Shown here: positions 34,672 to 46,310 of the stretch, piece by piece
Position numbering within the stretch: the stretch's first letter is position 1
Layout of the letters: every line of letters starts with the position of its first letter
Origin: Grifola frondosa
Taxonomy: Eukaryota; Basidiomycota; Agaricomycetes; Polyporales; Grifolaceae
Direction of reading: 5' to 3'
Length of the DNA stretch: 64,000 nucleotides
Assembly: GCA_001683735.1 (NCBI GenBank)
Contig: LUGG01000015.1
Coordinates: 682,001 to 746,000 of the forward strand
Program-made: the position numbers and the translations under genes
The notes under the pieces: generated by a model
Told to the model about the DNA's origin: nothing
The model's input: only the letters and a program-made list of their open reading frames with translations
Database searches by the model: none

Positions 34672-35740
34672 CTACTCTGGCTCCTTCACAAGGAAGGACA
34701 CGCGGGGATGGTCCTCCGGGTTAGAAACTCCACGTCGATTTCGACGTTCCTGACAGACAGAGAACACCGCGTGCAAATCTGTGTCCTTTAAAGGAGTGAA
34801 GTGGGGTGTCAGTGCCACCAGACAAGGATGCTCCACGAGAATATCGACTCCGACGCATTCATCGAACCGTCAGATCAGGATCGAGTGTGATCTGTACATG
34901 CAAGTTAGCATGGAAACAAATTCACGATATGGAGCTCCCTACTAACCTGATGGTGACATCGTGTATCATAGGTGTTGAAGTGTGGCGTAAAATAGTATAG
35001 GGTCTTCCAGCGACTGGAAATCCATTCACGAGAGCCTCCGTCTTGACCATATGCTTTCCAAGCGGTAATGGGTACACGCGCATGAGCAAGGCCGCCACGA
35101 CATTCGCATCTTCGATGACGAGCGGAATGGGGAAGCCGGAATATGGGTTCGTGACAGCGCACTGCTGATAAGTACTCGCGTTCGTCAGAACTTTGATATG
35201 GCTGTTTAACCAAAGGGCAGACTCACGGCGGTATAGGTGGGTCCACTGTCAGTGTCCATGACCCATGCTGCTTTTGCGCAAGGTATTCCGGCATCTGGAG
35301 AACCTACAAGAAAACAATGGCAAAAATCAGGTCTCGAGTATATGACACGAGGTAAGCACTTACTTACATGCGGATATCCCAGCGAATGAGGCGATTGAGC
35401 GATCTACGACGCCCTACATGCCAGCCAATATCCGTTTGATTCCGAGCTGGCACCACAAATGCTCCAGCTGCCCGATCGACATATTCATCCGGAGTCATCT
35501 ACATACTTCACCGTGTGCTTATATCTTTGGATTCCGAAGATACAGGTGCTTGGCACTGCTCGCTGCGCATTAGGTGGTGCATGGATACACGAACCACGGA
35601 CGACTCACAGCTGTCGGGGTGTGGCAACATGGGCATTATCCCCATGTACGGGTTGGCGCACAGGTAGTCAGCAGCGGCGCGAGACACCACTTGCGACAAA
35701 TGATAGTCATTCTTGTGAGTTGAGAAAGCTTTTACGGTGA
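34672..35740 (-). pseudogene. Small Agaricomycete-specific protein with one in-frame stop
   Basis: Minus-strand exons: SQVVSRAAADYLCANPYMG, an intron, MTPDEYVDRAAGAFVVPARN with RRRSLNRLIRWDI, a long intron, WVMDTDSGPTYTA, an intron, then NPYSGFPIPLVIEDANVVAA to LRHTSTPMIHDVTI. After an intron at about 34895-34950 come RFDECVGVDILVEHPCLVAL and NPEDHPRVSFLVKEPE, ending at 34672. The order resembles a conserved basidiomycete protein of unknown role. A TGA at 34870-34872 sits in frame just before RFDECVG. I found no alternative splice that avoids it. Apart from that stop the gene looks functional. Confidence 0.45.
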
Positions 35741-36353
35741 GTGTTCGAGAGACGTAGGAATAGCAGACGAGGGATGGAATGAGTTGTCCAAGCTGGCGTT
35801 GCGAGAGGGTTTATATACTCGCTTCGTGAGATACCTGCCACTGCCTATATACAAAGGGCCACTCAGCATCACAAAGACATATTCAATGGTCAGTCATAAC
35901 AAAGAAACATCATTTCACAAAGAAATTACTCAGCAGGGCAGAGTGGCGTATTGTGACGAATCCGACCGCGAAAATCATACATTGTGCTCGTCGGACAAAG
36001 AGGCATTCATCCCAAGCCTCGTCGCGATCCCCAACACATTCTGCTGATTAAACTGCAACAAGGGAGAATCAGTCAAGATACGGAATCAGCATCTCGTCTT
36101 TGTTCCAACAAACGCAGTGCTTTGGAGTTTACACGCGAAAGATTTAGACGCACGCCGCTTGGTACCACAAACGCCCACATCCCGATCAGATCGCCGGTAT
36201 CTCCGATCAACTCCGATCATAATATCTGCGCCTGGGACTGAACTCTATTTCTGCGGGGGTCATGAGGTGGCCAGCCCATACGCGATAGCTAGCGACGTGA
36301 GAGCCCCCGTATTCTCACGCGCACCCTCTCGTTGTTCGACCACCACCATCACC
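35741..36353. other. Intergenic region
   Basis: No gene supported. It holds the promoter and 5' leader of the eIF4G-like gene, whose start codon has a good context (accATGG). Confidence 0.4.
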
Positions 36354-38303
36354 ATGGGCGACTCAGAGACACCAACGTCCGGGTCGTCTGTGTTGGTTCG
36401 CGCGCGCATGATCACGGACCTCTCCGCGATCGTCTATCCGCCGGGGATCAAGCCACCTGCCGTACAAGGAGATCACAACCGCAGGTGCGTCCCACTGCGC
36501 CGCATGCACCCGATCGCCCCCCTGATTCGCGCGCGATCGCGGTGAGGTATGACCGCGAGTTCCTCCTGCAGTTCGCCACGCTCTGCACTGCGAAGCCCGA
36601 CGCGCTCCCGCCCGATATCGTGACAGTCGTCACCGTCGCAAGTCCTGAGATCGCCCACCGACGCGCGACGTCGGTGCCCGGCGCCATGGCGAAGCAGATC
36701 CCAGTGCCGGGGAGGCCCGGATACTACGTCAGTGATCACACCACAATGTCTCCGCTCGCCCGGAAACTACTCACCGTGAATGTTGTCAGTACCCGCCTAT
36801 GGCTGCGCGCTTTATGTCCCAGGGACCACGCTTTGTGCCCCAGGCACCTCGCGCTCCGCAGCCGCAGCGCCAGCACATCTCGCCAGGCATGGCCACCATG
36901 CCCATGCCGCTCATATTCAAAATGAGGCCGCAGATGTTCGATAGTCTCACTTCGCCCACCGCGCTCACAGCGACTACGCCGGCCGCGCCCACGACGTCCA
37001 CGTCCACCACACCTACTAGCACCAGCACCAGCACATCCAGTACCGTCACCCCGACCTCGCCCACCGCGCCCTCGCTGAATTCGGGTGCGAGCGCGTTCGT
37101 GCCGCGCCCGCGAAGGGTGTCGATAAAAGACGGGTCTGGCGCTGAGGTGGACCTCGAGCAGCTTGCGAAGCAGGGGGAGCAGCTGCCCCGAGCAAAATGG
37201 TCGTGCGGATGGAGACCGAGGAGGCGCGGGTGCAGCGGCTTGCGGAGGAAAAAGCACAGCTTGTAGAGCAGGCTGAGAAGACACTGTGTGTTGCTGAGAA
37301 GCAAAAGGAGAGTGCCGTTATGAGGAATGTGGCGCGGATGGATATACCGCAGGCGCAGGCGTGGCGGCTTGACGAGGACGCAGAGTGGGCGCAGTTGGTA
37401 GAGGCGATTGCATTGAACAAGGCGCTGCCAATGGAGAGGACGGAGGCGAAAGAGAATGAGAGGCGCGAGAAGAAGCCGATAGGGACGGAGGAACAAGACA
37501 TCAAGGCGGCACTCAATTCTGCGAAGGCAGAAAAAGCAGAAGAAGCTTCATGGAACATTGGTGTAGACGAGATGACGAGATTGGACGTAGCACGGAGGTG
37601 GACAGAAGATAATGCGAGGCTCGAGCAAGAAGGAGCGATATACGAGATGCTGAGGGAGGCAGAGGTTGCACGGCGCGCTAAGGTGGAGGCACAGAAGCGG
37701 GAGGAAGAAGAGAGGATGAAAAAAGAGCTCAGGGATGCGGTGGAAGCTGCCAAGCGGGATATTGAAGACATGAAACAGAAATATGACGAGGAGCGGAGGA
37801 AGGAGCGCAGAGAAGCGGAAGCTCGTGAGGCAGCAATGATGGAGCTGCTGTGTGAGGAAGAACACGAGAGGGCGAAAAGGAGGTTGAAACGAGACGAGAA
37901 GGGGCATACTGCGACAACATCTAATCGCCCTGCAGGTACGCTCGCCGAACCGGTCTCCGAGTCAATGGAGAGATGGAACACAACCCACAGGCAAGCAAGA
38001 TGAGGAAGGACAGGTAGACGCGAAGAAGATCAAAAACGATGCGAGGAAGAACAGGATAGACGGAAGGAAAAACAGCATATCCGTGACGACGAGCAGGACC
38101 AACGCGACGAAGAACTGAACAGACGGGAGAAAGAGACGACAAAGCGGGAAAAAGTACTTCAGCATCGGGAGGCAGAACAAATAAGACGCGAGAAGGAACT
38201 GAGGAGGCGAGAGGCGGAGCTGAGAAGGCGCGAGGAGGAACTGGCAAGACGCGAGGAAGATCTTGAGCCCTACGTTTGGCCAACTCCAGAGACATCATCA
38301 TAG
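36354..38303 (+). CDS. eIF4G-like N-terminus fused to coiled coil
   Basis: The start MGDSETPTSGSS is followed by TDLSAIVYPPGIKPP, an intron at about 36485-36541, and YDREFLLQFATLCTAKPDAL. The last matches the eIF4E-binding motif Y-x4-L-Phi and its context in fungal eIF4G. An intron at about 36730-36791 precedes PPMAARFMSQGPRFVPQAP and a Thr/Ser/Pro linker, then AFVPRPRRVSIKDGSGAEVD, again like the segment that precedes MIF4G in eIF4G. Instead of a MIF4G HEAT domain, the protein continues as a charged helix (MLREAEVARRAKVEAQKREE ... RREKELRRREAELRRREEEL). A 78-bp intron at 37936-38013 (donor CAGgtacgc) removes an apparent TGA. One base is missing in the C run 37186-37189, which breaks the frame and may be a consensus error. 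It may bind eIF4E without recruiting ribosomes, but that is inference. Confidence 0.6.
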
Positions 38304-38858
38304 ACTTCGGAGGGAGGGTATGAAGTCTTGTGGATGATGGGGAACGCACTGAATATTGTAGTAGGTTGTGTACATGTGTGAGTATACTGTACATAGTGGT
38401 TGGCCTCGACGCGTTTGTGGCGTCGGGACCTGTCAAGCGCTCAAGCGCTCAATGTGTGCATGTGAGCGCTTAGTGCTTTCGCTTTCTCCCCACTTGGCAG
38501 CCTGTCTACTGTCGCAGATTGCTCCGGTCATTGAATACATCATACTCAGATCTATGCATATATCTTCCAATTGTTGGTCTGACGCAGGTCGCGCAGCTTG
38601 ATGAGGGCTGCGCGAAAGTGGAGACTGCAGGACAAGCACAAGCCCGTATCATTCGTTGCCCCAACAGGTCGATCTAATTTTACATTAATTCGTTTCCGCC
38701 GCGCTATCCGAGTCCACGTCAAATATTTGTTGAGTACCGACTTCACAAAAAAAATGAACCCCTTCTAGTGCTAGAGCGCGCGTTGACGGCCCAACGCCGG
38801 CAAACATGGATGTCGTCCCAACGCGCCGGCACGCTGTTACCACATTACGGAATCGATA

Positions 38859-40020
38859 ATGCAGGCATCGATGACCATACTAATTTGGTATGAAGGACAC
38901 GGTATTCTGCAGACGCCGCAGCTCAGACCCGACCCCGCTATCGACCACTGGCAGCGTCCACCCAACCGCAATGAGCACCACATCCTCCAACGCACCCCGC
39001 TCCGAGTCGCCTCGGACCTCGACCCCGTCGCTATCAACAAGGTATCTACACTGTCTACTCTCCACTTAAGGCCACGCGCTGAAGAAATCACACCAGCGGA
39101 TCGTCGCCAATCTCTTGCTCCCCTCAGCTGACGGAGAGCAGCATTGCTGCCGAGGAGCACCCGCCATCGCTTCCATCTTCACCGAGCCAGCCGGGCAGCG
39201 GGCCTGCCATACGGCTGGACTCGGGCGCAAGGTCGTTCACCCGCGCTCGAAAATTACGATCAAGGACCCATCCGACGGGCAGGAGATCGATCTTGACAGT
39301 ATCAGGGCACAGCGGAGCCCTCTGTCGACACCTGCGAAGTCGCCCACCGCGAGCGTGATACCACCTGGGCTCATACCACGGCTCAAGACGGACGTACATG
39401 AAGCGCAAGTTTTTCAAAAGACGCAGAGGTACTCTCAGTATTTCTTGCAGATACAGCAGGGACTGCTGGAGGACTTCAACAGCAAAGTGGAGCATCAGGG
39501 GGAGACGCAGAGTCAAGAGCAGTGGCTAAGGAGGAAAGAAGAGGAGCTGGAGAAGCGCGAGCAGGCACTGGAGAGACGAGAGCAGCAGGCGTGGTCTTCG
39601 TTCACGCCAAGTCCTCCATCTAATAGTTCTTCACCCATCCCCAGAACTGGAGCGCACGGATCCATGAGGATGAGCACTGAGCCATTTCCAGAGTTTGTCC
39701 CAAGGACACAAAGAGCACAGAACACCTTCGCTCCTGCGAGCACTGCCATCGCGCCACGTCCACCCTGGCACACATTCACCAACGAGGATCAAGAAGTGCG
39801 CGAAGAGGAGTACCAGAGACGCGAGGAAGAAGTGACGAGGCGAGAGGAGGAGCTTAGACGGTGTGAGCTGGAGCGACGAAGGCGCGATAGGGAGCTCAGG
39901 CGCCGCGAAAACGAGCAGAGGCAGAGAGAGGCAGAGCTCACGCGGAGAGAGACGGAACTGAGACGACGTGAGGATCAGCTGGCGAGGCGTGAGGAAGCCT
40001 CTGACTCTAGACGTGTATGA
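38859..40020 (+). CDS. Coiled-coil paralogue of the eIF4G-like gene
   Basis: The core reads LTESSIAAEEHPPSLPSSPS, AIRLDSGARSFTRARK, ITIKDPSDGQEIDLDSI (like VSIKDGSGAEVDLEQL in the preceding gene), LRRKEEELEKREQALERREQ, an aromatic and Pro-rich linker, and a C-terminal run of RREEEVTRREEEL-type repeats ending DSRRV. The A run 39250-39253 is one base short where RARK passes to ITIKDP. The start is unclear: an upstream exon ends at about 39041 before an 86-bp intron, with either MSTTSSNAPRSESPRTSTP or a longer frame from 38859. No YxxxxLL motif is visible here. It is a tandem duplicate of 36354-38303 that lost, or never had, the eIF4E-binding part. Confidence 0.5.
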
Positions 40021-41299
40021 ATCTGGGCAAGAGTGATTCAGTGCGTAGAACATGACACATTTAGGCCAGCATACTGGTACGCGTACTGATTTCGATGCAC
40101 TACCGTCATATGCAATGCGAGGACCTGTTTCTGCAGCAAATTGTTCCGGCGATGTATGTGAAAATTCGAAGCTATCGCATAGTATGTTTGAGATATGCGT
40201 AAAATCATACCTAGAAACTACCGGACGGGTCTAGATGGACATTTGCTTCTTCATATTTGCGAGAAAAAAGATAGACAGAAAAAGTACGGTTCTGCATATA
40301 GTGAGTGTATGGTTCAGTTGCAACAAAGACATATGCAAGATCTACCCAAATTCCCGCATCTACCCTCCAGTGATCATTGCCTAACGTCAACCGCGCACAA
40401 AACACGCCGACCAGTACCAATATGAAAGCATACCTGATACGCATGCGGCCTCATGCTTTTCATAAACGTTTTCCGACATGCTGTCTGCTGCGGCTTCATT
40501 CCGACAAGGTCAGAGCCATCCTTTTGTCAATGTGAGCTCTCCCGGAAAATATGCTTTGCTCTGCGGAGGTAATCTTCATGAAGACGTCAGACATTGAACG
40601 TGGATAAATCACTGGACGCAATAGAACGTTATGAAGATCAGCTTATTGGATTTTGATTTTGATCGGCATTTTCCCCATCGAAGTAAATTTGGTATCATTG
40701 AAATGTGGCTCAAGGAGCCATGAAACCTCTGCGGAAAATATTCAGCTGACCACGATTCGATTTAATCAAACCTTTCGTTCTTGGCACATAGCTGTGAACT
40801 TATTTTCTGGGAAGCTGTTATGCTCAGTACTCAGGTTAGTCGGCACTGCACAACCTGGGCTGAATCGGCCACATTTAGTACTGAAAGCTCTAAAACATCA
40901 GAGACCGCATCGTGCTAATAGAACCCACGCACCACTCGACTCTTCCTCCGCAGCCAATCACGTTTTGCCCTATGTTCTCCGCGATTCGAGACGTTTCCGC
41001 AGTAGTAAACTCAACATCACGAGCATGTCTTGGATCATTGGGGAACAATGACACGAGGGTGCTGCGTGGGTGACGAGAGGTCCAACGCAGCGCTATAAGT
41101 ACTGCACAAATAACAGTCGCATCAACCCAACTCGCCCCGGTCTCACACTCGTACGAGCGCTGCATATCCACATCCGTTATTATCATACCTGTTCGTCACC
41201 TAAGTCTATATCACACCTATAAGTGAGCTTTTCAGTTTTCGGCATAAACCTAGCTTATCTGATTGTGATATTCGCTCCCACATCCTCGACAACAAAGAT
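40021..41299. other. Intergenic region, no gene supported
   Basis: Several short open frames but none with coding character or splice logic. I see no repeat or RNA gene. Confidence 0.4.
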
Positions 41300-41944
41300 A
41301 TGCCTGTCAGATCCCAGGACAAACGCCAGTCTCCACTCAACTCGGGATCTACAACAACAGTGCCGATGAAACCGAAGCAGGAGAAGTACCGCGCGCTGAA
41401 TGGAGCACTGCAGAAGCATAGAGCGCTCGAGGCGAATGGACGGAGGCGCCAGTACGAGCTGAAGAAGAAAGAGAACGAGGAGAAGAAAGCCGTGGAAAGG
41501 AGCGCCAAGATACCGGGCAGAAAAATGACCACGGAAGAAAGCTTAAACGCATTCCGCGCTGCCGAGGCGCACGCAATCTTGACACGTTTGCGGGAGGAGG
41601 AAGCAGTACTACAGCGGGCAGAGGAGACTAAGAGGCGCGAGGAAGAGCTGAGGAAGCGGGAGGAGAGGGTGAGGATGCGTGAGGCAGGACATGTCCGGGT
41701 CCTTGTCGCGAAGGACAAGGTGCAAGTGTTGCAGCAACCGCAATCTTTGCAGCTTGACGGGAGCCCGGATGGTGCCAGTCCCAGGACTGTAGTCAAACGC
41801 ACGAAGCAGGCCACAAAGTACGAACGACAGATGAAGTGGCTCGAGAAACAGGTGAGGAGGCGAGAGGCGGGAGGATTGGTTACGCTTGGGAGGGCATTGC
41901 GGATGGAGCAAATGTGCGCGAGGATAGGAGTGCGGTCTGTGTGA
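41300..41944 (+). CDS. Small coiled-coil protein
   Basis: A single exon of 214 codons: MPVRSQDKRQSPLNSGSTTT, QKHRALEANGRRRQYELKKK, KMTTEESLNAFRAAEAHAIL, EETKRREEELRKREERVRMR and TKQATKYERQMKWLEKQVRR. The Lys/Arg/Glu-rich helix resembles the C-terminal runs of the two upstream coiled-coil genes, so it may be a further, reduced member of that tandem group. No signal peptide or membrane segment. Function unknown. Confidence 0.55.
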   Translation: MPVRSQDKRQSPLNSGSTTTVPMKPKQEKYRALNGALQKHRALEANGRRRQYELKKKENEEKKAVERSAKIPGRKMTTEESLNAFRAAEAHAILTRLREEEAVLQRAEETKRREEELRKREERVRMREAGHVRVLVAKDKVQVLQQPQSLQLDGSPDGASPRTVVKRTKQATKYERQMKWLEKQVRRREAGGLVTLGRALRMEQMCARIGVRSV

Positions 41945-42686
41945 GTCAGGAGAAAGGGCCAGACGACCGCCAAATGATATTGAGTACTTCAAGTCGTGCT
42001 CCTGGATATTTTAGTTTTGGGATGAAAGTAAACACCCGCACATGTATTTCGACCATTTTGATTGACCTACGACCATAGTCTTATGATATGTAGCACAATG
42101 GGACGAGGGTCTGGATACGCTATTCCATAGCCCTTACCTGTACGAATATGTTACTATCCTAATACAGAGTATGAATTCGAAGTAGACGCACTGATCTGTG
42201 TAAATATGACTGCGTTCGTAGTCAGAAAGTGAGCAACTGCGACGCTGCCAGCCTAAATAAGAAACATCCTCATGTTTAGGTAGTCCTCAGGCTGCATGTT
42301 TCCGGGTATTTGCATATTAGAGCGAGCCGGCAGGCTGATGAGGTAAATTTTGCGCACTGTATATGCTTTGTTACATCGTAGAAGAAAGCTTAAGTCTTAT
42401 TTGTAGGGAGAATTCCTCAGGCGGCTGATTACCTAATCATGAACATGATTTAGCGCCTTGTTAGCGCGGAGCATACGGAGGTACCGGAACATGGTATTGC
42501 CACGACGCCACATCCCACCATCATGCTGCGCAGATATAGTAGGTTAAATACCATCGAAGTAGCGTGCTCTGGGGAGGAGCCACGGTGATGGTCCGAGCAA
42601 CTCTTCACCTGGCGTCTGCTACTACTACTATAAAGACTTCGTCAAAACCTCCATCCGCTTTCTCCCACCATCATGTCTGTGTGAAT
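41945..42686. other. Intergenic region
   Basis: AT-rich spacer containing the promoter of the next gene. Nothing recognisable. Confidence 0.4.
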
Positions 42687-43793
42687 ATGGATAGTACGGG
42701 CAACGGTATGCTTCTTGTGCTAAAAGATGAATACTCAAATTTATCTTGACATTCTGAACCTCTCCATATCTCTTACTAGGACATTCTACGAGGATCCTTA
42801 CCGCACGCCCGATGACTGAAGAACCAGTTTCAATCTCGCAAACAGCAACTTCTCGTCTCCTATTCAACAACCCTTCCCCAATATACCGCAGACAGACTGA
42901 TGCACCTCATGATATCCAAGTTTATGTTTCTGAAGTTCCCCAAACGGACCGCAAGTGTGAGTTTGACTCAGTCTAGGCTATTTGTCTGGCTCTGCTCATA
43001 ACATTATTTTCACGTGACTCTCTGCAGGGACGCAAGGGGATCAGGACAAGACCGACGAAGATGCGCGCAAGAAAGCCATGAAGGAACTTGTGCAGTCATG
43101 GATGGATCGTCTACAGCTAATCAGCGTCATCGTATGTACTCTGGTACAGCGTACTGGAATGGTTTTAGCATCTGACACTGTCATAACTCATTTAGACCAC
43201 ATTCTTCGCTGCAATCGAAGCCCAATTGCTTGGTATCACTACTCCAGGTTCCCCAAATGGTGATAGTATAATTGACCAAGTCGCCAACGCAAGCCTCGCA
43301 GGCGCATTGGTGGTGCACGTCTTCGCAGGTGAGCACTATTCACACTCAAACACACGTCCAAACCTACTCATTGACGTCCTTCCCAGCCATCATTTCGTTC
43401 CTAGCTGCATTCTTTCTCATTCGCTACAAGCTCAAGACTGCCAAGCGCGAGGAGGCCAAAATCGAGTCCGGGGCAGCCCCCAAAGGCGACTCGATGCACT
43501 CCGCGGGCTCCGGTTCGGACGGAACAATCTGGTCGTCTAACCCACATATCGAGCAAGTCGGGCCATTCCGACGAGGACAGCCTCCTACGCACCTGCTTGA
43601 TCATTGCCACTCGCTCTGCATGTGGCTCGCCGCAGTTGGCTTCGTGTTCGCCCTTGTGGGCGTGCTGTGCTTTGCGTGGGCGCGCCTCCCATTCGGGGTG
43701 AGCGTATTTGCGTCCGTTTGCATGGCATATGTTATTGCAAGTGTTTGGGCGATATTACGACCACCGTCGCCCTCGCATATCGCACTGTTGTGA
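42687..43793 (+). CDS. Multi-pass membrane protein, unknown role
   Basis: Five exons in phase: MDSTGNG, an intron at 42706-42779, HSTRILTARPMTEEPVSISQ to EVPQTDRK, an intron at 42957-43027, WTQGDQDKTDEDARKKAMKE to LQLISVI, an intron at 43132-43195, TTFFAAIEAQLLGITTPG to VVHVFA, an intron at 43329-43386, and AIISFLAAFFLIRYKLKTAK onward. Hydrophobic segments at LISVITTFFAAIEAQLLGI, ASLAGALVVHVFAAIISFLA, LCMWLAAVGFVFALVGVLCF and GVSVFASVCMAYVIASVWAI suggest four to five membrane spans with a cytosolic, Ser-rich loop. The layout resembles a family of uncharacterised Agaricomycete transmembrane proteins. The alternative first ATG at 42812 would skip exon 1. Confidence 0.65.
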
Positions 43794-44031
43794 TCGCCCC
43801 CCATTCTTAACACCTTTTTCGCCATGTTGATACCACTATACCTTACATTTCGTAGCCCATACCCGTAGTGCCCGGCACATATAATGGGGTGTCACTCTCC
43901 CTTCCCGCTTTCTGTGGATAGTCAATGCGAGGCACTTGAAAAATTGTTGTCTAGTAAATACATGTAGATGACAGAAAAATGTGAGATTCGTGACGAAAAC
44001 AAACGAGAAGCAAGATAGCCAGGTTCGCACT
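43794..44031. other. Convergent 3' flanks
   Basis: Short region between convergent genes; holds the 3' ends. Confidence 0.4.
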
Positions 44032-46310
44032 CTACAATTTGCTCTCTTTGAATTTCGCGACGGCCAAGGGTTGGTCTGTGTACAAAGACGATGAGACGTA
44101 ATAACACTGTTTAGGAAATGCGACGTACATGTCGAGTTGAACAGGTTGTCCTGTGGTGTCATCACGAAGTGGGACGAGAGCGCGCTAGCATCGACCATCT
44201 CCGGAACGAGCTCGTCCAGCGTCCGCGCACCCAGCAACCGCATGTTCATCTCGAACTCATCCTACGTCTCACTGTCAGCTTTAGTCCCCACCAACATTCC
44301 ACCAGCACACTCACCCTGAAGATCTGGATCGCCTTCTCGACGCCAGCCTGGCCATATGCGCAGAACGCATAGAGGAACGGACGGCCCACACCCACAGCCT
44401 TTGCCCCAAGAGCGATCGCCTTGAGCACGTCGCTCGCGCGGCGCACGCCACCATCGACGTAGATCTCGAAGTGCGGGCCGGGGCGGTACCCACGCAGCCG
44501 CAGCGCAGCGACGACTTCGACAAGCACTTCGATCCCGGAGCGTGAGGTGTCGAGCTGTCGCCCGCCATGATTCGAGAGCACGATGCCCTGCACGCCTGCC
44601 TCGTACGCAAGGATCGCGTCCTCCGCTGTGGCAATGCCCTTGAGGATGATCGGCACTGTTAAAAAGAAGGACAAGTGAGCGTGTGAGTGCAAGGTATCCT
44701 GGCGGAAGCTTTACTTTTGGTGATGCTCTGGAACCATGGGATGTCCTTCCATGAGAGACTAGGATCGATGAACGACTGCCACCTTATATGAGCTACGCAT
44801 GCAACGGAGGCGGGGAAATGACGCGTACGCTGATAGCACGGGCAACACCCTGGTCCTTCTTGACATCTTGGCCCTTTTGCACCTCTGCACCGGCATCGTC
44901 ATCGACAAACTTCATGCGCATATCCTTCTCGCGGCGCCCGAGCTGCGGCGCATCAACGGTGATGAACAGGCCCTTGATTCCTCGTGCTTCCGCGTGCTGC
45001 ACGTACTTCCGTGTGATCTCGCGGTCACGGTTCACGTACCTGCGGATCATCGGCGACTGAGAACTGCTCGATGACAGGAAGAGAGGCCTGGGACTTACAA
45101 TTGCAGGAAGAATATCTGCCCTGGGGCAGCGGCGTCGAGGATGTCATCGAAGGAGCACGAGGCCAATGTCGCGATCTGCAAGACAATAATCGATTAGAGG
45201 ACTGTAATGCCATTCTCTATCCAGAACTCACCATCTGAATCACTCCGTAATTCGCTGCTGCTCGTGTGAGTGTAAGCTCGCCGTCGGGATGGCCGAGCTT
45301 TCCTAGAGCCGTCGCCGACTGAACAGTGTCAAGATTGGACAACAGGGACAAAGCTGATAGGCGTTCTCACGATATAGACGGGCAAACTAGACTTCTGACC
45401 CAGGATTTTTGTTGACCAGTCGAGAGTCGAGACATCTCGGAGTATGCGGGGACGGAACCAAACTCTGTTTTGCGAGATTCTGAGCACAAATGGGATAGCC
45501 AAATAAAGGATTGAAGATACCGTTGGTATGCCATGCGATTTTCGCGAAGAGTGATCTCATCATCAGATGCCGAAGAGTAGTACGCCTATGGTGGATTCAG
45601 AATGCATACGATAAATATATGTGAAGGCTATGCGAACCCAGGCTTTCTCTGGAAGAACGGCCCTTGCCACGACCTGACCCAATATATGTGTTAGTAAAGG
45701 CCCGCTGAAAATAGTTCAAAATGAACCTCGAAGTCATGCATATTGATAATATTGTCGAGAGGCGGTCGGGCTTCGAGCATGGCTGCTCTCCGCTTGTCCT
45801 CAGCTGTCACTTCCTTGACGACCTTGACGACAGTGCTAGCATCGATCGCACCGAGACTACCAAGGACAATGTCAGCACCGGGAAACATCTATTCGGACGG
45901 AACGCACTGTTTCTCCAGGGGAAGGTTGGTTGTGATCGCATCTGGGGGGTGAATTGGCTCGTACGCCTCACTGAAAGAGAGCGCAAAGGTGAACACGGAT
46001 CAACTAGGGGGACCGGAGTGGAATGACACTCACGTCGCGTCTTTACCCGCGTACTTCAGAATGATCTTGCTGCCTCCCGGATGTTCTACAATTTCAAAGC
46101 GTAAGCAGGCGAACTTTCAATTCACATTTTCTGCTTACCGCTCAGGAACTCGGTCACGTCGTACACCTTGCCTGTAAGCGACCCTGTGTGTTAATAATCC
46201 TACATCACAAGACCAGAGAACATGTGCCAACCGTGTACGATAATCCAGCAGCTATCCGGCGTGGAATGGGCAGCGACCTCGGGCCCCGTGAGTACGCGGA
46301 TGTCGGACAT
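44032..46310 (-). CDS. Flavocytochrome hydroxy-acid dehydrogenase (glyoxylate or L-lactate dehydrogenase type), copy 1
   Basis: A cytochrome b2-like flavohaem protein. The start MSDIRVLTGPEVAAHSTPDS is followed by a cytochrome b5 domain (KVYDVTEFLS, EHPGGSKIILKYAGKDAT; the HPGG His binds haem), then AYEPIHPPDAITTNLPLEKQ. The FMN domain follows: ARAVLPEKAWAYYSSASDDE, SATALGKLGHPDGELTLTRA, ARGIKGLFITVDAPQLGRRE, SNHGGRQLDTSRSGIEVLVE (active-site His/Arg motif) and VDGGVRRASDVLKAIALGA with GVGRPFLYAF. It has around a dozen small introns; the last puts TAC at the junction and ends KFKESKL, a perfect peroxisomal targeting tripeptide. The enzyme would oxidise a short 2-hydroxy or hydrated 2-oxo acid. 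A family member with this architecture, glyoxylate dehydrogenase of Fomitopsis palustris, makes oxalate. No frame lesion is apparent. It is transcribed away from the PEPM/ICL gene. Confidence 0.85.

Noticed and set aside
38001..38003. In-frame TGA as nonsense mutation in the eIF4G-like gene
   Set aside because: It lies inside a good 78-bp intron (37936-38013, CAGgtacgc to gacag) whose removal joins the helix in phase.
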